A stretch of DNA of 64,000 nt from contig FSRD01000001.1 of NCBI GenBank assembly GCA_900129675.1, positions 2,593,501 through 2,657,500 of the forward strand. Direction: 5' to 3'. The stretch comes from Bradyrhizobium erythrophlei (lineage in GTDB: Bacteria > Pseudomonadota > Alphaproteobacteria > Rhizobiales > Xanthobacteraceae). Both the position numbers and the translations under genes were made by a program. Below, piece after piece: positions 42,882 through 52,795 of this stretch; positions within the stretch are counted from its first letter, which is position 1; each line of letters opens with the position of its first letter. The notes beneath the pieces are model-generated. The model worked only from the letters and a program-made list of their open reading frames with translations. It was not told the DNA's origin and made no database searches.

Positions 42882-44501
42882 CTACTCCAGCCCGATCTGC
42901 GTCAGATCCTGGAACCAGTGCTGCGCCTGCACGAATTTCTTCACCTTCGGCGACAGCGCGTGCGGGTTGGTGTCGTGCACCACCCACACCAGCGCCGCGT
43001 CGTCGACGATCAGCGAATGCGCCTGCGCGATCAGTTCGTCCTGCTTGGCGATGTCGAAGGTCTGTTTCGCTTCGTTGATTAGCGCATCGACCTTCGGATT
43101 CTTGTAGCCGCCCCAGTTGACGCCGACCGGCGCCACCTGGTCGGAGGCAAAAAAACGCACGATCGCGTAGAGCGGGTCGGAGGTCACATAGGCGATGTTG
43201 TTGGCGGTGATGCCGGCATTCATCTCGTCGGCCGCGCCCTTGCGCCAATGCGTATATAATGTCTCGAGCTCGACCACCTTGAAGTCGATATCGATGCCGA
43301 TCTCCTTAAAGCTCTGTTGCAAAAATTCGTTCATCGGCAGCGACAGCATCTGGCCGGTGCCGCCCTGGGCGATGATGAAGGTGGTCTTCAGCGGCTTCTC
43401 CCTGGAATAGCTGGCTTCCTCGACCAGCTTCTTGGCCGCGGCGAGATCGTATTTGAGCTCGAAATTCGGCTTGCCGAACCAGGGGCTCGACGGGTCGACC
43501 TGGCCCTTGGCGGGTTTCGCCAACCCGTTCATCAGACCGACGACGGCATCGCGATCGATCGCGAGATTGAGCGCCTTGCGCAGGCGGACGTCGGTCCACG
43601 GCGAACCCGGCAGCACGCTCAAGTGATAGTTCCAGACATGCGGCGTGATGTTGTCGACGATCCGCATCCCTGCGGATTTCAGCTGCGGCACCGCGTCCGG
43701 CGCCGGGGTTTCGATCAGATCGACTTGCCCTGCGAGCAGCGCGTTGGTGCGCGTCAACGCTTCCGGCATCGGAACCAGGACCAGCTTGTCGACTTTCGGA
43801 ATCCGCTTCTTGTCCCAGTAGTCCGGGTTCTTCGACAATTCGGCGAGTTCGCGCGGCACCAGCTTTGTCAGCTTGAACGGCCCGGTGCCGGAGGGCTGGC
43901 TGGCAAACTTGTCCCAATCCTTGCCGAGCTTTTCATATTGCGCGGGGCTGGAGACCAGGAACCAGAGCATCTGGTAGGGAAAGAACGAGTCGACGGTCTT
44001 GGTCGTGATCTCGACGGTGTCGTCGTCGATCTTGGCGTAGCTCGCGACCGAGGGCAGGCGGGTCTTGACCTGCGCGCTCTGGCGCTTGTCGAACTGCGGC
44101 GCCTTGTCGTTCAAAACCTTGTCGAGATTCCAGATCACCGCGTCGGCGTTGAACTCGCTGCCGTCGTGGAACTTGACGCCCTTGCGGAGGGTGAAGCGCC
44201 ATTTGGTCTTGTCCTTGTCGTCCACTTTCCATTCGGTGGCGAGCCCGGGCACCAGTTTGCCGGGCCGGTCGGCCACATCCATTTCCCAGGCGACCAGGGG
44301 ATCGTAGATCGTATAGGCTGTGAACTGGTAGGCGCCGGCGCCGCGATCCGGCTGGCCTGTCGTCAGCGGGATGTCGGCCATCGAAATGCCGTAGCGCACC
44401 ACGGATTCGGCGTGCGCGGACTGGACGGGCAGGCCGGCGCCGACGGCCAGCGCCCAGGCACCTATCAAGCCGGCGATAAGGATCGAATTTCGGGCACGCA
44501 T
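42882..44501 (-). CDS. Dipeptide/oligopeptide-type ABC substrate-binding protein
   Basis: A 539-residue periplasmic receptor of the SBP_bac_5 family with a Sec signal (ALAVGAGLPVQSAHA-ES). Family features: LVPGLATEWKVDDKDKTKW, FTLRKGVKFHDGSEFNADAV, and the C-terminal lobe DVRLRKALNLAIDRDAV. It is divergent from a paralogue with the same organisation that heads the permease operon, so it may offer a second specificity to the same transporter. Confidence 0.9.
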   Translation of the reverse strand: MRARNSILIAGLIGAWALAVGAGLPVQSAHAESVVRYGISMADIPLTTGQPDRGAGAYQFTAYTIYDPLVAWEMDVADRPGKLVPGLATEWKVDDKDKTKWRFTLRKGVKFHDGSEFNADAVIWNLDKVLNDKAPQFDKRQSAQVKTRLPSVASYAKIDDDTVEITTKTVDSFFPYQMLWFLVSSPAQYEKLGKDWDKFASQPSGTGPFKLTKLVPRELAELSKNPDYWDKKRIPKVDKLVLVPMPEALTRTNALLAGQVDLIETPAPDAVPQLKSAGMRIVDNITPHVWNYHLSVLPGSPWTDVRLRKALNLAIDRDAVVGLMNGLAKPAKGQVDPSSPWFGKPNFELKYDLAAAKKLVEEASYSREKPLKTTFIIAQGGTGQMLSLPMNEFLQQSFKEIGIDIDFKVVELETLYTHWRKGAADEMNAGITANNIAYVTSDPLYAIVRFFASDQVAPVGVNWGGYKNPKVDALINEAKQTFDIAKQDELIAQAHSLIVDDAALVWVVHDTNPHALSPKVKKFVQAQHWFQDLTQIGLE

Positions 44502-44648
44502 GACCTAAGCTCCATTGGATGAGTATTGGGAATACCTAATGCCAAATCTTGCAAGGTTGATGCCAGAATAGGCACCGCTGTCTTTTCTTGGTGCGAAGCC
44601 GGAAGAAATGACCCATCCGAAGGTTATTAGGCGAACAACTATCCCCCT

Positions 44649-44665
44649 TGGCACAAGCATTGCAT
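44649..44665 (+). promoter_or_regulatory. Sigma-54 (-24/-12) promoter
   Basis: TGGCAC-AAGCA-TTGCAT: exact match to the RpoN consensus, with GG and GC separated by the required 10 bases. Expected start near 44675, 40 bases before the ATG of the receptor gene. An imperfect GCACC/GGTGC pair 60-75 bases upstream (44572-44576, 44590-44594) could be an enhancer site but has wrong spacing for the NtrC consensus. Confidence 0.8.
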
Positions 44666-44714
44666 ACTCTTGCACAAGAATTAATCACCGGAAGTTGATG
44701 AAGGGACTACCGCG

Positions 44715-46373
44715 ATGCATAACGGGAAATCGAACAAGACGACAGCCGCGTTGGTGCTGGCGGTGGCGCTGGCGGCAGGGTTGCCGGCCATGGCGGGTGC
44801 CGAAACCGTCCTTCGCATCGGCATGACCGCGGCCGATATTCCGCGCACACTCGGCCAGCCCGACCAGGGTTTCGAGGGCAACCGTTTCACCGGCCTCACC
44901 ATGTATGACGGGCTGACGATGTGGGACCTGTCGTCGGCCGACAAGGCAAGTGTGGTGATACCGGGGCTCGCGATCGAATGGAAAGTCGACGACGCCGACA
45001 AGAAGAAGTGGACCTTCAAGCTTCGCCCCGGCGTCACTTTTCACGACGGTTCGCCATTCAATGCCGATGCCGTGGTCTGGAATGTCGAGAAGGTGCTGAA
45101 GCAGGATGCGCCGCAATTCGATCCGAGCCAGGTCGGCGTCACCGCCTCACGCATGCCGACGCTGGCCTCGGCGCGCAAGATCGACGACATGACGGTGGAA
45201 CTGATCACCAGGGAGCCCGACAGTTTCCTGCCGATCAACCTGACCAATCTGTTCATGGCGAGCCCTACGAAATGGCAGAAGTTTTTTGACACGGCCGAAG
45301 GCGCCGACGCCAAGGCGAAGTCGCAGGCCGCATGGGCCGCGTTTGCCAGGGACGCCTCGGGCACCGGTCCCTGGAAGATGTCGGGCTTTACCCCGCGCGA
45401 GCGGCTCGAACTCGTCAAGAACGCGAATTACTGGGACAAGGCGCGCGTTCCCAAGGTCGACAAGATGGTGCTGCTGCCGATGCCGGAAGCCAACGCCCGC
45501 ACTGCAGCACTGCTCTCCGGCCAGGTCGACTGGGTCGAAGCGCCGGCGCCGGATGCGGTCGCCGAAATCAAGCAGCGCGGCTTCGTGATCAGGACCAACG
45601 AGGAGCCGCATGTCTGGCCGTGGCAGTTCTCGCGCGTCGAGGGCTCGCCCTGGAACGACATCCGCGTGCGCAAGGCCGCCAATCTTTGCATCGATCGCGA
45701 AGGCCTCAAGGACGGCCTGCTCGCCGGCCTGATGGTGCCGGCGACCGGCACCTTCGAGCCCGGCCATCCCTGGCGCGGCAAGCCCATCTTTGAGATCAAA
45801 TACGACAAGCCGGCGGCGCAGAAGCTGATGCAGGAGGCAGGTTTTGGCCCGAACAAGAAGCTCTCGGTCAAGATCCAGACCTCGGCGTCGGGGTCGGGCC
45901 AGATGCTGCCGCTGCCGATGAACGAATATCTGCAGCAGGCGCTGGCCGAATGCTATTTCGACGTGCAGCTCGACGTCATCGAATGGAACACGCTGTTCAC
46001 CAATTGGCGGCGGGGCGTCAAGGATCCCAGCGCCAACGGCTCCAACGCGACCAACGTCACCTATGCGGCGATGGATCCGTTCTTCGCCATGGTGCGCTTC
46101 CTGCAGTCGTCAATGGCGCCGCCGGTGTCGAACAATTGGGGCTTTATCAACAATCCCAAATTCGACGAGCTGGTGACCAAGGCCCGCCAGACCTTCGAGC
46201 CGGCCGCGCGCGACGCGGCCCTGGCTGAGCTGCATGCGGCCTCCGTCGATGACGCGGCGTTCCTCTACGTCGCCCACGACGTCGCGCCGCGCGCCATGAG
46301 CCCGAAGATCAAGGGCTTTGTGCAGCCGAAGAGCTGGTTCGTGGACTTCTCGTCGATCACCATGACGCCGTGA
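44715..46373 (+). CDS. Dipeptide-type ABC substrate-binding protein of a sigma-54 operon
   Basis: A 552-residue SBP_bac_5 receptor with signal AVALAAGLPAMAGA-ET. Visible blocks: VIPGLAIEWKVDDADKKKW, FKLRPGVTFHDGSPFNADAV, DIRVRKAANLCIDREGL. AAGGGA lies 8 bases before ATG. First gene after the sigma-54 promoter; a palindromic repeat (46395-46512) separates it from the permeases. Similar to the divergent receptor at 42.9 kb. Confidence 0.9.
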   Translation: MHNGKSNKTTAALVLAVALAAGLPAMAGAETVLRIGMTAADIPRTLGQPDQGFEGNRFTGLTMYDGLTMWDLSSADKASVVIPGLAIEWKVDDADKKKWTFKLRPGVTFHDGSPFNADAVVWNVEKVLKQDAPQFDPSQVGVTASRMPTLASARKIDDMTVELITREPDSFLPINLTNLFMASPTKWQKFFDTAEGADAKAKSQAAWAAFARDASGTGPWKMSGFTPRERLELVKNANYWDKARVPKVDKMVLLPMPEANARTAALLSGQVDWVEAPAPDAVAEIKQRGFVIRTNEEPHVWPWQFSRVEGSPWNDIRVRKAANLCIDREGLKDGLLAGLMVPATGTFEPGHPWRGKPIFEIKYDKPAAQKLMQEAGFGPNKKLSVKIQTSASGSGQMLPLPMNEYLQQALAECYFDVQLDVIEWNTLFTNWRRGVKDPSANGSNATNVTYAAMDPFFAMVRFLQSSMAPPVSNNWGFINNPKFDELVTKARQTFEPAARDAALAELHAASVDDAAFLYVAHDVAPRAMSPKIKGFVQPKSWFVDFSSITMTP

Positions 46374-46394
46374 TCGGAAGGCTTGCTCCTTCTT

Positions 46395-46512
46395 CGTCAT
46401 GCCAGGGTAAAAGCGCGAAGCGCGTCTTCGCGCAGATGACCCGGGCATCCACGTCTTTCTTGCTTGCTCGCGGCCAAGACGTGGATGGCCGGGTCAAGCC
46501 CGGCCATGACGG
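46395..46512. repeat. 'cgtcatg' palindrome with inserted hairpin
   Basis: Second-family palindrome (arms ending in catccacgtctt/aagacgtggatg) whose left arm carries an extra 'aagcgcgaagcgcgtcttcgc' hairpin. It lies between receptor and permease genes of one operon. Confidence 0.8.
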
Positions 46513-46549
46513 ACGAGAGTTTGTCGTTGCTGCCAGCTTAAGGTGACTC

Positions 46550-47503
46550 GTGCTTCTCTATATCGCCAGACGTATCGTCTACGTCATCCCGATCGTGATC
46601 AGCGTTGCGCTGGTGTGCTTCCTCTTGGTGCACATCACGCCCGGCGATCCCCTGGTTGCGGTGCTGCCGGCGGATGCGTCGCAGGAACTCGCGGCGCAAT
46701 TGCGCACGGCCTATGGTTTTGATCGCCCGCTGCCGGTGCAGTTCGGGCTGTGGCTGTGGCGCGCGGTCAACGGCGATCTCGGCCATTCCATCGCCACCGG
46801 GCGTCCAGTTCTGACCGAAGTTTTACGCGCGGTCGGCAACACCGTGACCCTGGCGATCGCGGCCGCGCTGATCGGATTCACCCTCGGATTATTCTTTGGC
46901 CTGATCGCCGGCTATTTCCGCGACACCTGGATCGACAAGGTCGCGACCTCGATCGCGATCGCCGGCGTCTCGGTGCCGCATTACTGGCTCGGCATGGTGC
47001 TCGTGATCATCTTCTCGGTGCAGCTCAACTGGCTGCCCGCGGTCGGCGCCGGACCCGGCGGCTCCGGCGCCTGGGGCTGGGACTGGGAACATCTGCGCTA
47101 CCTGATCCTGCCCGCGATCACGACTTCGGTGATCCCGATGGGCATCATCACCCGCACGGTGCGCGCGCTCACCGGTGACATCCTGTCACAGGATTTCGTC
47201 GAGGCGTTACGCGCCAAAGGCCTGCGGGAGACCGACGTATTTCGCCACGTCATCAAGAACGCCGCGCCGACGGCGCTTGCGGTGATGGGGCTGCAGTTGG
47301 GATACATGCTCGGCGGCTCGATCCTCATCGAAACCGTGTTTTCCTGGCCGGGCTCGGGGCTGCTGCTCAACTCGGCGATCTTTCAGCGCGACCTGCCGCT
47401 GTTGCAGGGCACCATCCTGGTGCTGGCGCTGTTCTTCGTGGCCCTCAATCTCCTGGTCGATATCGCGCAAGCTGCGATCGATCCGCGCATCAAGCGGAGC
47501 TAA
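46550..47503 (+). CDS. ABC importer permease, DppB type
   Basis: A 317-residue permease with about six helices, starting from GTG (AGGTGACTC upstream). Family blocks: ITPGDPLVAVLP, the LRTAYGFDRPLPVQFGLWLW segment, and EAA loop EALRAKGLRETDVFRHVIKN. Three bases before DppC-type gene. Confidence 0.93.
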   Translation: MLLYIARRIVYVIPIVISVALVCFLLVHITPGDPLVAVLPADASQELAAQLRTAYGFDRPLPVQFGLWLWRAVNGDLGHSIATGRPVLTEVLRAVGNTVTLAIAAALIGFTLGLFFGLIAGYFRDTWIDKVATSIAIAGVSVPHYWLGMVLVIIFSVQLNWLPAVGAGPGGSGAWGWDWEHLRYLILPAITTSVIPMGIITRTVRALTGDILSQDFVEALRAKGLRETDVFRHVIKNAAPTALAVMGLQLGYMLGGSILIETVFSWPGSGLLLNSAIFQRDLPLLQGTILVLALFFVALNLLVDIAQAAIDPRIKRS

Positions 47504-47506
47504 CCG

Positions 47507-48394
47507 ATGAGCGCGATCACAGATGACGCCCTGCAGGCCGCGCCCGCCACCAAGGCGCGCGGCTATTGGGCCACCGTCGGCCGCCGCATCACGCGCGACA
47601 AGGTCAGCATGGCCTGCGCCTTGATCCTGGTGCTGATCTTCGTGTCCGCCCTGTGCGCGCCGTGGCTCGGCCTCGCCGATCCCTATCAGGGTTCGATGAT
47701 CCGCAGGCTTCGCCACATCGGCACGCCGAATTATCCGCTCGGCACCGACGAGCTCGGCCGCGACATGCTGGCGCGCCTGATCTATGGCGGAAGGCTGTCG
47801 CTGATCATCGGCATTCTGCCCGTGATCTTCGCCTTCGTGATCGGCACCTCGCTCGGCCTCGTCGCCGGTTACGTCGGCGGCAAGCTCAATACCGCGATCA
47901 TGCGCACCGTGGACGTGTTCTACGCCTTTCCGTCGGTGCTGCTGGCAATCGCGATATCAGGCGCGCTGGGGGCGGGCATCGTCAACTCGATCGTGTCGCT
48001 GACCATCGTGTTCGTGCCGCAGATCACCCGCGTTGCCGAGAGCGTCACCACCGGCGTGCGCAACATGGATTTCGTCGAGGCCGCGCGCGCCTCCGGCGCC
48101 GGCCCCTTCACCATCATGCGCGTGCACATGCTCGGCAACGTGCTGGGGCCGATCTTCGTCTACGCCACCGGGCTGATATCGGTGTCGATGATCCTCGCAG
48201 CCGGCCTGTCGTTCCTCGGCCTCGGAACAAAACCGCCGGAGCCGGAATGGGGATTGATGCTCAACACGCTGCGCACCGCGATCTACGTCAATCCCTGGGT
48301 GGCGGCGCTGCCCGGCGCCATGATCTTTGCGGTCTCGATCTGCTTCAACCTGCTCAGCGACGGCATGCGCAGCGCCATGGATATCAGGAACTGA
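47507..48394 (+). CDS. ABC importer permease, DppC type
   Basis: A 295-residue permease. Family blocks: [40 protein letters not shown] (EAA loop), and [19 protein letters not shown]. Two bases before the ATPase gene. Forms the channel with the DppB-type subunit. Confidence 0.93.
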   Translation: MSAITDDALQAAPATKARGYWATVGRRITRDKVSMACALILVLIFVSALCAPWLGLADPYQGSMIRRLRHIGTPNYPLGTDELGRDMLARLIYGGRLSLIIGILPVIFAFVIGTSLGLVAGYVGGKLNTAIMRTVDVFYAFPSVLLAIAISGALGAGIVNSIVSLTIVFVPQITRVAESVTTGVRNMDFVEAARASGAGPFTIMRVHMLGNVLGPIFVYATGLISVSMILAAGLSFLGLGTKPPEPEWGLMLNTLRTAIYVNPWVAALPGAMIFAVSICFNLLSDGMRSAMDIRN

Positions 48395-48396
48395 CG

Positions 48397-49479
48397 ATGA
48401 GCGAGACCAGTCCATCCGTCGATATGCTGGAGCCGATCGAGGACGTCGGCGGCGCGGCGCAGCCGCTGTTGCAGGTCACGGGGCTTACAAAACACTTCCC
48501 GGTGCGGGGCGAGCTGTTCAGTGCGCGCAAGACGGTGCGCGCGGTCGACGACGTCTCGTTTTCGGTCCTCAAGGGCGAAACCGTCGGCATCGTCGGCGAA
48601 TCCGGCTGCGGCAAGTCGACCACGGCGCGGCTGTTGATGCATCTGATGAAGCGCGACGCCGGCGATATCGTCTATGACGGCTTGCAGGTCGGGCGCGCGC
48701 TGTCGCTGCGTGAACTGCGCCGCGCCATGCAGATGGTGTTTCAGGACAGCTACGCCTCGCTCAATCCGCGCCTGACCATCGAGGAATCGATCGCGTTCGG
48801 CCCCAAGGTCCATGGTATGGCCGATGGCGCGGCGCGCACCTTGGCGCGCGAACTGCTCGGCAAGGTGGGACTGCGGCCCGAGAATTTCGCCAACCGCTAT
48901 CCGCACGAGATCTCCGGCGGCCAGCGCCAGCGCGTCAATATCGCCCGCGCGCTGGCGCTGTCGCCGCGGCTGGTCATCCTGGACGAGGCGGTTTCGGCGC
49001 TCGACAAATCGGTCGAGGCGCAGGTGCTCAATCTGCTGGTCGACCTCAAGCGCGAATTCGGGCTGACCTATCTCTTCATCAGCCACGATCTCAACGTGGT
49101 CCGCTACATCAGCGATCGCGTGCTGGTGATGTATCTCGGCGAGGTGGTCGAACTCGGTCCGGTCGATCAGGTCTGGGACGCGCCGGCGCATCCCTATACG
49201 CGGGCGCTGCTGGCGGCGATGCCGTCGTCCGATCCCGATCACCGCACCGAGACGCCGCCGATCTCGGGCGATCCGCCGAATCCGATCGACCCGCCATCGG
49301 GTTGCCGGTTTCACACAAGATGTCCGTTTGCGGAGCCGCTCTGCGCAAACGCTACCCCAAAGCTCACCGCACTCGATACAATGGGTCACGAAGCGGCGTG
49401 CTACATGGCCATTCCAGGCTCGGGGCACAGCCGCGCACCGGCCAAAGAAACCAATAGAGAAAGAGCAAACCCGGCATGA
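48397..49479 (+). CDS. ABC importer ATPase, DppF/OppF type
   Basis: A 360-residue ATPase. Walker [11 protein letters not shown], signature [17 protein letters not shown], Walker [21 protein letters not shown], and the C-terminal oligopeptide-transporter domain with [14 protein letters not shown] (cysteines of the possible Fe-S site). The true start is 48397; a longer frame upstream runs inside the permease gene. ATGA overlap with the next gene. Confidence 0.93.
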   Translation: MSETSPSVDMLEPIEDVGGAAQPLLQVTGLTKHFPVRGELFSARKTVRAVDDVSFSVLKGETVGIVGESGCGKSTTARLLMHLMKRDAGDIVYDGLQVGRALSLRELRRAMQMVFQDSYASLNPRLTIEESIAFGPKVHGMADGAARTLARELLGKVGLRPENFANRYPHEISGGQRQRVNIARALALSPRLVILDEAVSALDKSVEAQVLNLLVDLKREFGLTYLFISHDLNVVRYISDRVLVMYLGEVVELGPVDQVWDAPAHPYTRALLAAMPSSDPDHRTETPPISGDPPNPIDPPSGCRFHTRCPFAEPLCANATPKLTALDTMGHEAACYMAIPGSGHSRAPAKETNRERANPA

Positions 49480-49673
49480 CCACACCGACTGCAAAAGAGA
49501 TCAAGGCGATGACGGATGTCGCGGGCGTTCCCGTCGACGGCGAAGTCGCCGCGCGCATCGCCAATTCCATCGGCCCGGCCTTCCAGGGCTTTGCCCCCGT
49601 CGCCGGCACGCTGCCGTTCGATCTGGAGCCGGCGGGTTTTCTGCTGGTGCAGACCGCAAAGGTTTCGGCATGA
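49476..49673 (+). CDS. AtzG-like small subunit (DUF4089)
   Basis: A 65-residue protein between an ABC ATPase and an amidase, overlapping both by 4 bases (ATGA). Pattern TDVAGVPVDGEVAARIANS ... LPFDLEPAGFL is like DUF4089/AtzG, the small partner that stabilises the 1-carboxybiuret hydrolase AtzE. Known family role: binds the amidase next door. The assignment rests on length, motif and context; sequence similarity to AtzG itself is modest. Confidence 0.65.
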   Translation: MTTPTAKEIKAMTDVAGVPVDGEVAARIANSIGPAFQGFAPVAGTLPFDLEPAGFLLVQTAKVSA

Positions 49674-51082
49674 GCAGTGAACCGGCTTTGATGTCGCTTG
49701 TTTCGGTCGCGAAGGCGATCGCGGCGAAGAAATTGTCGTCGCATGAAGTGACGCGGTCCTGCCTGCACCGGATCGCCGAGTGGCAGCCGCGGCTCAACGC
49801 CTTCATGGCGATCGAATCGGAAGCGGCGCTGAAGGCCGCCGACGCGGCCGATGCCGCGCTGGCCAAAGGCCACCATCGCGGTGCGCTGCATGGGGTGCCG
49901 CTGGCGCACAAGGACATGTATTACGACGCCGGCGAGGTCGTGACCTGCGGTTCGCTGATCCGGCGAGATTTTGTGGCGACGACGACGTCCACGGCGCTGC
50001 AGCGCCTGAAGGACGCCGGCACGGTCCGGCTGGGCTCGCTGCAGATGGTGGAATTCGCCTATGGCCCGACCGGCCACAACGTGCATTACGGCGCGGTGCA
50101 CAACCCCTGGCATGTCGACCACATTACCGGCGGTTCGTCCTCCGGGTCAGGCTCGGCGGTTGCCGCGCGGTTGACCTTTGCGGCCCTGGGTTCGGATACC
50201 GGCGGCTCGATCCGGATGCCCGCGCATTTCTGCGGCGTCACCGGATTGAAGACGACGGTCGGCCGCGTCAGCCGCGCCGGCGCAATGCCGCTGTCGCAAT
50301 CGCTCGATACTGTCGGGCCATTGGCGCAGACGGTCGAGGATTGCGCGCTGCTGCTCGGGCTGATGGCGGGCGCCGATCCAGAAGATCCCACCGCTTCGAC
50401 TTTGCCGGTGCCGGATTACATGGCGGCGACCAGGGGCTCGATCAAAGGCCTCAGGATCGGCGTGCCCACCGCGTTCTATGTCGACGATCTCGATCCCGAG
50501 GTCGCGCGCGTGCTCGACGAGACCATCGCGGTTCTCAGACAAGAGGGCGCCGAAATCGTTCCGGTCGAATTGCCGGACCAGCGCCAGCTCACAGCCGCAT
50601 GCCAGTTGGTGCTCGCGACCGAAGCGGCGGCGTTGCACAAACGATGGATGATCGAGCGGCCGCAGGATTACGGCCCGCAAGTCCTGATGCGGCTGCAGAA
50701 CGGGCTTGCAATTCCCGGCGTGTCCTATCTCGAAGCGATGCGCTGGCGCGGCCCGGCGCTGGCAGCCTATCTTGCGGCTGTGACCGGCACCGACGCGGTG
50801 CTGGCGCCGGTGGCGCCGGTGCCCGCGCCGACCATTGCCGAGAGCGACGTCGGCAACAGCGATGGCGCCGAAGCCGTCATCCAGCGGCTGACGCGCTTCA
50901 CCCGGCCGGTGAACTATCTCGGCCTGCCGTCGCTGTCGATTCCCTCGGGCTTTACGAAAAGCGGTCTGCCCGTCGGTATGCAGTTGATCGGCCGCTCGTT
51001 CGATGAGGCCACGCTGCTGCGGATCGGCGCCGCGTTCCAGCGGGCGACCGATTTCCACGCGCTGGTGCCCAAACTCGCATGA
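49670..51082 (+). CDS. Amidase-signature family amidase
   Basis: A 470-residue Ser-cisSer-Lys amidase: K81 (AHKDMYYDAG), GGSSSGSG (154-161) and nucleophile S180 in GSDTGGSIRMPA. Likely hydrolyses the amide or ureide brought in by the surrounding importer, releasing ammonia or an acid. The upstream AtzG-like subunit suggests an AtzE-like enzyme rather than GatA, and no gatB/C genes are near. Starts and stops overlap both neighbours, so it is firmly part of the transporter operon. Confidence 0.88.
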   Translation: MSSEPALMSLVSVAKAIAAKKLSSHEVTRSCLHRIAEWQPRLNAFMAIESEAALKAADAADAALAKGHHRGALHGVPLAHKDMYYDAGEVVTCGSLIRRDFVATTTSTALQRLKDAGTVRLGSLQMVEFAYGPTGHNVHYGAVHNPWHVDHITGGSSSGSGSAVAARLTFAALGSDTGGSIRMPAHFCGVTGLKTTVGRVSRAGAMPLSQSLDTVGPLAQTVEDCALLLGLMAGADPEDPTASTLPVPDYMAATRGSIKGLRIGVPTAFYVDDLDPEVARVLDETIAVLRQEGAEIVPVELPDQRQLTAACQLVLATEAAALHKRWMIERPQDYGPQVLMRLQNGLAIPGVSYLEAMRWRGPALAAYLAAVTGTDAVLAPVAPVPAPTIAESDVGNSDGAEAVIQRLTRFTRPVNYLGLPSLSIPSGFTKSGLPVGMQLIGRSFDEATLLRIGAAFQRATDFHALVPKLA

Positions 51083-52062
51083 CCAACCTCGTCGAAATCC
51101 GCGACCTCAACATCCGCTTCACCGGCGAGCGCACGGTGCATGCCGTCAACGATCTCTCGCTCTCGCTCGGCGAGGGCGAGGTGCTCGGCCTGCTCGGCGA
51201 GTCCGGTTCCGGAAAGAGCGTGACGCTGCGGGCGCTGATGCGGCTGTTGCCGAAGAAGCGGACGCAGATCTCGGGCAGCGTCAATGTTTTGGGGCAGGAC
51301 GTGCTGGCGCTCGACGACGAGGCGCTGTCGGCGTTTCGCGGCCAGACCGTCTCGATGATCTTTCAGGAGCCGGCGCTGGCGCTCGATCCCGTCTACACCA
51401 TCGGCCGTCAGATCGCCGAATCCGTGATGCGCCATGAGGGCAAGAGCGAGAAGGACGCCACCGCGCGCGCGCTGGAAATGCTGGAAGTGGTGCGGATTCC
51501 CTCCGCCAAACGGCGGCTCGATGCCTATCCGCACGAGATGTCCGGCGGCATGCGCCAGCGCGCGATGATCGCGCTGGCGCTGGCCTGCAAGCCGAAGATC
51601 CTGCTGGCGGATGAGCCGACCACGGCGCTCGACGCCACCGTGCAGATTCAGATCCTGCTGCTGCTCCGCGAATTGCAGCGCGAGTTCGGCATGTCGGTCA
51701 TCTTCGTCACCCACGACATCGGCGTTGCGATCGAAATCTGCGACCGCGTCGCAGTGATGTATGCCGGCCAGATCGTCGAGCAGGGCAGCTTGAGCCAGAT
51801 CGTGCGTTCGCCGGTGCACCCCTATGCCAAGGGCTTGCTGGCTTCGACCGTCCACGGCGCCAAGCGCGGCCAGCGGCTGGAAACGATCCCGGGGACGCCG
51901 CCCTCGCTCGATCGCGCGCCGACCAACTGCTCGTTCGCGCCGCGCTGCGGATTTGCGCAAGCCCGCTGTACCGAGCGATTGCCGCCCAATGTGCAGATCG
52001 CGCCGGACAGGATCGCAAGATGCATTCTGGCCGAGCCCGCCCCGGCCGTTGCCGCGACCTGA
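51079..52062 (+). CDS. ABC importer ATPase, DppD/OppD type
   Basis: A 327-residue ATPase, partner of the DppF-type subunit. Walker [12 protein letters not shown]-loop [17 protein letters not shown], signature [15 protein letters not shown], Walker [14 protein letters not shown]-loop THDIG, and C-terminal [14 protein letters not shown]. Last gene of the operon. The order receptor-B-C-F-AtzG-amidase-D, with the two ATPases split by the amidase pair, is unusual. Confidence 0.93.
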   Translation: MTNLVEIRDLNIRFTGERTVHAVNDLSLSLGEGEVLGLLGESGSGKSVTLRALMRLLPKKRTQISGSVNVLGQDVLALDDEALSAFRGQTVSMIFQEPALALDPVYTIGRQIAESVMRHEGKSEKDATARALEMLEVVRIPSAKRRLDAYPHEMSGGMRQRAMIALALACKPKILLADEPTTALDATVQIQILLLLRELQREFGMSVIFVTHDIGVAIEICDRVAVMYAGQIVEQGSLSQIVRSPVHPYAKGLLASTVHGAKRGQRLETIPGTPPSLDRAPTNCSFAPRCGFAQARCTERLPPNVQIAPDRIARCILAEPAPAVAAT

Positions 52063-52076
52063 CCGCCGTGGCAAGC

Positions 52077-52325
52077 CTATCCGCCTAGCCCGGGGTCGGC
52101 CCATTCTTCGATTTGGGAAGCGCCGACGATCTGCCTGGGTTGATGCGGATTGAGGGTGCCGGCGCTGGCGGTCCACCCCTTGGCCAAAACCTGCATCGCG
52201 AACAGCTTGGCGTCGACCTCGGATTTGAATGTCCGTGTCGAGCGGACCGCGCTCATCGCGCTGTCGTCCGTCTTGACCGCCTTGTCAGGCCCAAAGGTTA
52301 CATACCAGATATCGGGTTGCGTCAT
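52077..52325 (-). CDS. Small conserved-looking protein of unknown function
   Basis: An 82-residue soluble protein (MTQPDIWYVTFGPDKAVKTD..., ending EEWADPGLGG). No domain recognised. Composition and length fit small rhizobial hypothetical proteins. No strong ribosome site. It converges with the importer operon 14 bases away. Confidence 0.55.
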   Translation of the reverse strand: MTQPDIWYVTFGPDKAVKTDDSAMSAVRSTRTFKSEVDAKLFAMQVLAKGWTASAGTLNPHQPRQIVGASQIEEWADPGLGG

Positions 52326-52449
52326 TGCTTGACAACGCCGGGGGCGGGGGAAAGTTTCGATACCGGCGAGGGGTCGTCACATCAGACAATTATGGATAGG
52401 CTGGACGACAGTCGCGGAAAATGGACGCGCGCAAACCGGGGGGCTCCAA

Positions 52450-52719
52450 ATGTACATATCGGGCGAAAGCCTTATCGTTATTCTGTTCGTCGGCCTCGTC
52501 GCGGGCTGGCTGGCCGGCAAGATCGTGCGCGGCGCCGGCTTTGGCATCATCGGCGATATTGTCGTCGGTATCGCCGGCGCGTTCGTCGCTAGCTTTCTGT
52601 TTCCGAAGCTTGGCATCCATATCGGCACCAGGCTCGTATCTGAAATCATCTATTCCGCGATCGGCGCCATCTTACTGCTGCTGGTCGTGCGGCTGGTCCG
52701 AACCGGCGGCCGTTTCTGA
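52450..52719 (+). CDS. GlsB/YeaQ/YmgE-type membrane protein
   Basis: An 89-residue protein with three transmembrane segments and the glycine-zipper pattern of the transglycosylase-associated family (GLVAGWLAGKIVRGAGFGII, GDIVVGIAGAFVA, IGAILLLLVVRLV). The family is linked to stress response but has no defined biochemical activity. GGGG stretch 8-12 bases upstream of ATG. Convergent with a DUF1236 gene. Confidence 0.88.
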   Translation: MYISGESLIVILFVGLVAGWLAGKIVRGAGFGIIGDIVVGIAGAFVASFLFPKLGIHIGTRLVSEIIYSAIGAILLLLVVRLVRTGGRF

Positions 52720-52737
52720 CGACAAGCAAGGCATCGC

Positions 52738-52768
52738 AAAAAAAGGGGCCACCCCGACGGATGGCCCT
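52738..52768 (-). terminator. Intrinsic terminator of the DUF1236 gene
   Basis: On the minus strand: GGGCCA, 10-base loop, TGGCCC, then C and seven T. It begins 28 bases after the DUF1236 stop codon and also lies just after the GlsB-type gene on the other strand. Confidence 0.85.
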
Positions 52769-52795
52769 CAATTCGTTGTCAGTGCTACCGTCGTT

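Noticed and set aside
44572..44594. NtrC enhancer site
   Set aside because: GCACC and GGTGC are present but 13 bases apart, not the 5 expected for the TGCACC-N5-GGTGCA consensus; kept only as a remark.
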